Part shown: positions 63,501 through 64,000 of the stretch, one piece after another
Layout: every line of letters starts with the position of its first letter
Numbering within the stretch: position 1 is the first letter of the stretch
Assembly: GCA_902583455.1 (NCBI GenBank)
Contig: CACHVY010000003.1
Span: 62,001 to 126,000 of the forward strand
Direction of reading: 5' to 3'
DNA length: 64,000 bases
From: an uncultured Pelagibacteraceae bacterium
GTDB taxonomy: Bacteria > Pseudomonadota > Alphaproteobacteria > Pelagibacterales > Pelagibacteraceae
The notes under the pieces: model-generated
The model's database searches: none
Told to the model about the DNA's origin: nothing
Seen by the model: only the letters and a program-made list of their open reading frames with translations
Made by a program: the position numbers and the translations under genes

Positions 63501-64000
63501 AAGTTAAAGAGGCATCAGTTACGATCGATTTGATAGCCTCGTGAGCCGCCTGCATTCTTGTTTGTGGTGCACCACCAAAATTTTTCAACCAGTTTCCATT
63601 CATATCAAAAGATTGAACAGTTGCTTTATTTAGTCCTGTTGTAATAATTCTGCTATTAGTTTTATCTATTGAAATTCCCCAAGGATAATAAAAGTAAGTA
63701 GCGCTACTTGTTGAAGCCGCAGTGCTTCTAACACCTTTCCTCCATGTATAATTACTTTGACCGTAACTAACTTTTGTCAGCCTACTTGAACCCCAGCTCA
63801 GATGATAAAGAACCTGTTCGTTATTAGGATCAACTGTTAATCCACCGAAATCATTTCCAAAATTATATCTATAGCTACCAGCGTTAATACTTGGGCAACC
63901 ATTACTATCAAATTGAAATCTATATATTCTACTGTTTCTGTAAGAATACATGTAACTAAAGTTTTTATCAGCCGCACCTACCATGTAAGCATATCTTAAT
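60502..64000 (-). CDS. pilY1: PilY1-like pilus tip/adhesin protein with vWA-like region and C-terminal beta-propeller; 5' end cut by window edge
   Basis: '[27 protein letters not shown]' PilY1 signature; vWA-like '[20 protein letters not shown]...'; frame remains open from 63984 to the window end. Confidence 0.88.
   Translation of the reverse strand, partial: [1165 protein letters not shown]

Overview
AT-rich, very gene-dense window that looks like a SAR11 / Candidatus Pelagibacter-type alphaproteobacterial chromosome. Basis: small spacers, low GC, proteorhodopsin followed by ferredoxin/FNR/GST, and the gene repertoire; taxonomy is inference, no search was run. Most of it is core: tolB-pal-cpoB, tilS-ftsH-folP-glmM-thiD-purA, rpoH, rluD, tRNA-Arg, an ABC-2 exporter, tsaC, xseB-ispA-dxs, aroC, pdxH, ispB, an S49 peptidase, glyQS, ppdK, nadAC, tRNA-Leu, ygfZ, pyrC, prpE, recA and alaS. 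Accessory or unusual parts: (i) a two-gene cassette (40069-44045) of an EVE/PUA-like plus DUF3883-type PD-(D/E)XK protein and a HEPN-like (R-x4-H) STAND NTPase with TPR-like repeats, sitting between surface glycosyltransferase genes, which is the best candidate for an undescribed defence system; (ii) an ammonium transporter fused to a SpoIIE/PP2C phosphatase domain (45060-47210), plus a second GAF-SpoIIE phosphatase (56296-57585); (iii) umuDC with a perfect GTTC-N7-GTTC SOS box and a one-mismatch version upstream of recA; (iv) a type IV pilus patch (prepilin peptidase, three tandem pilins, PilY1-like protein cut by the window edge); (v) interlocked TTAA/TTAG stop codons at five of nine convergent gene pairs. 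Several small ORFs absent from the ORF track are noted.
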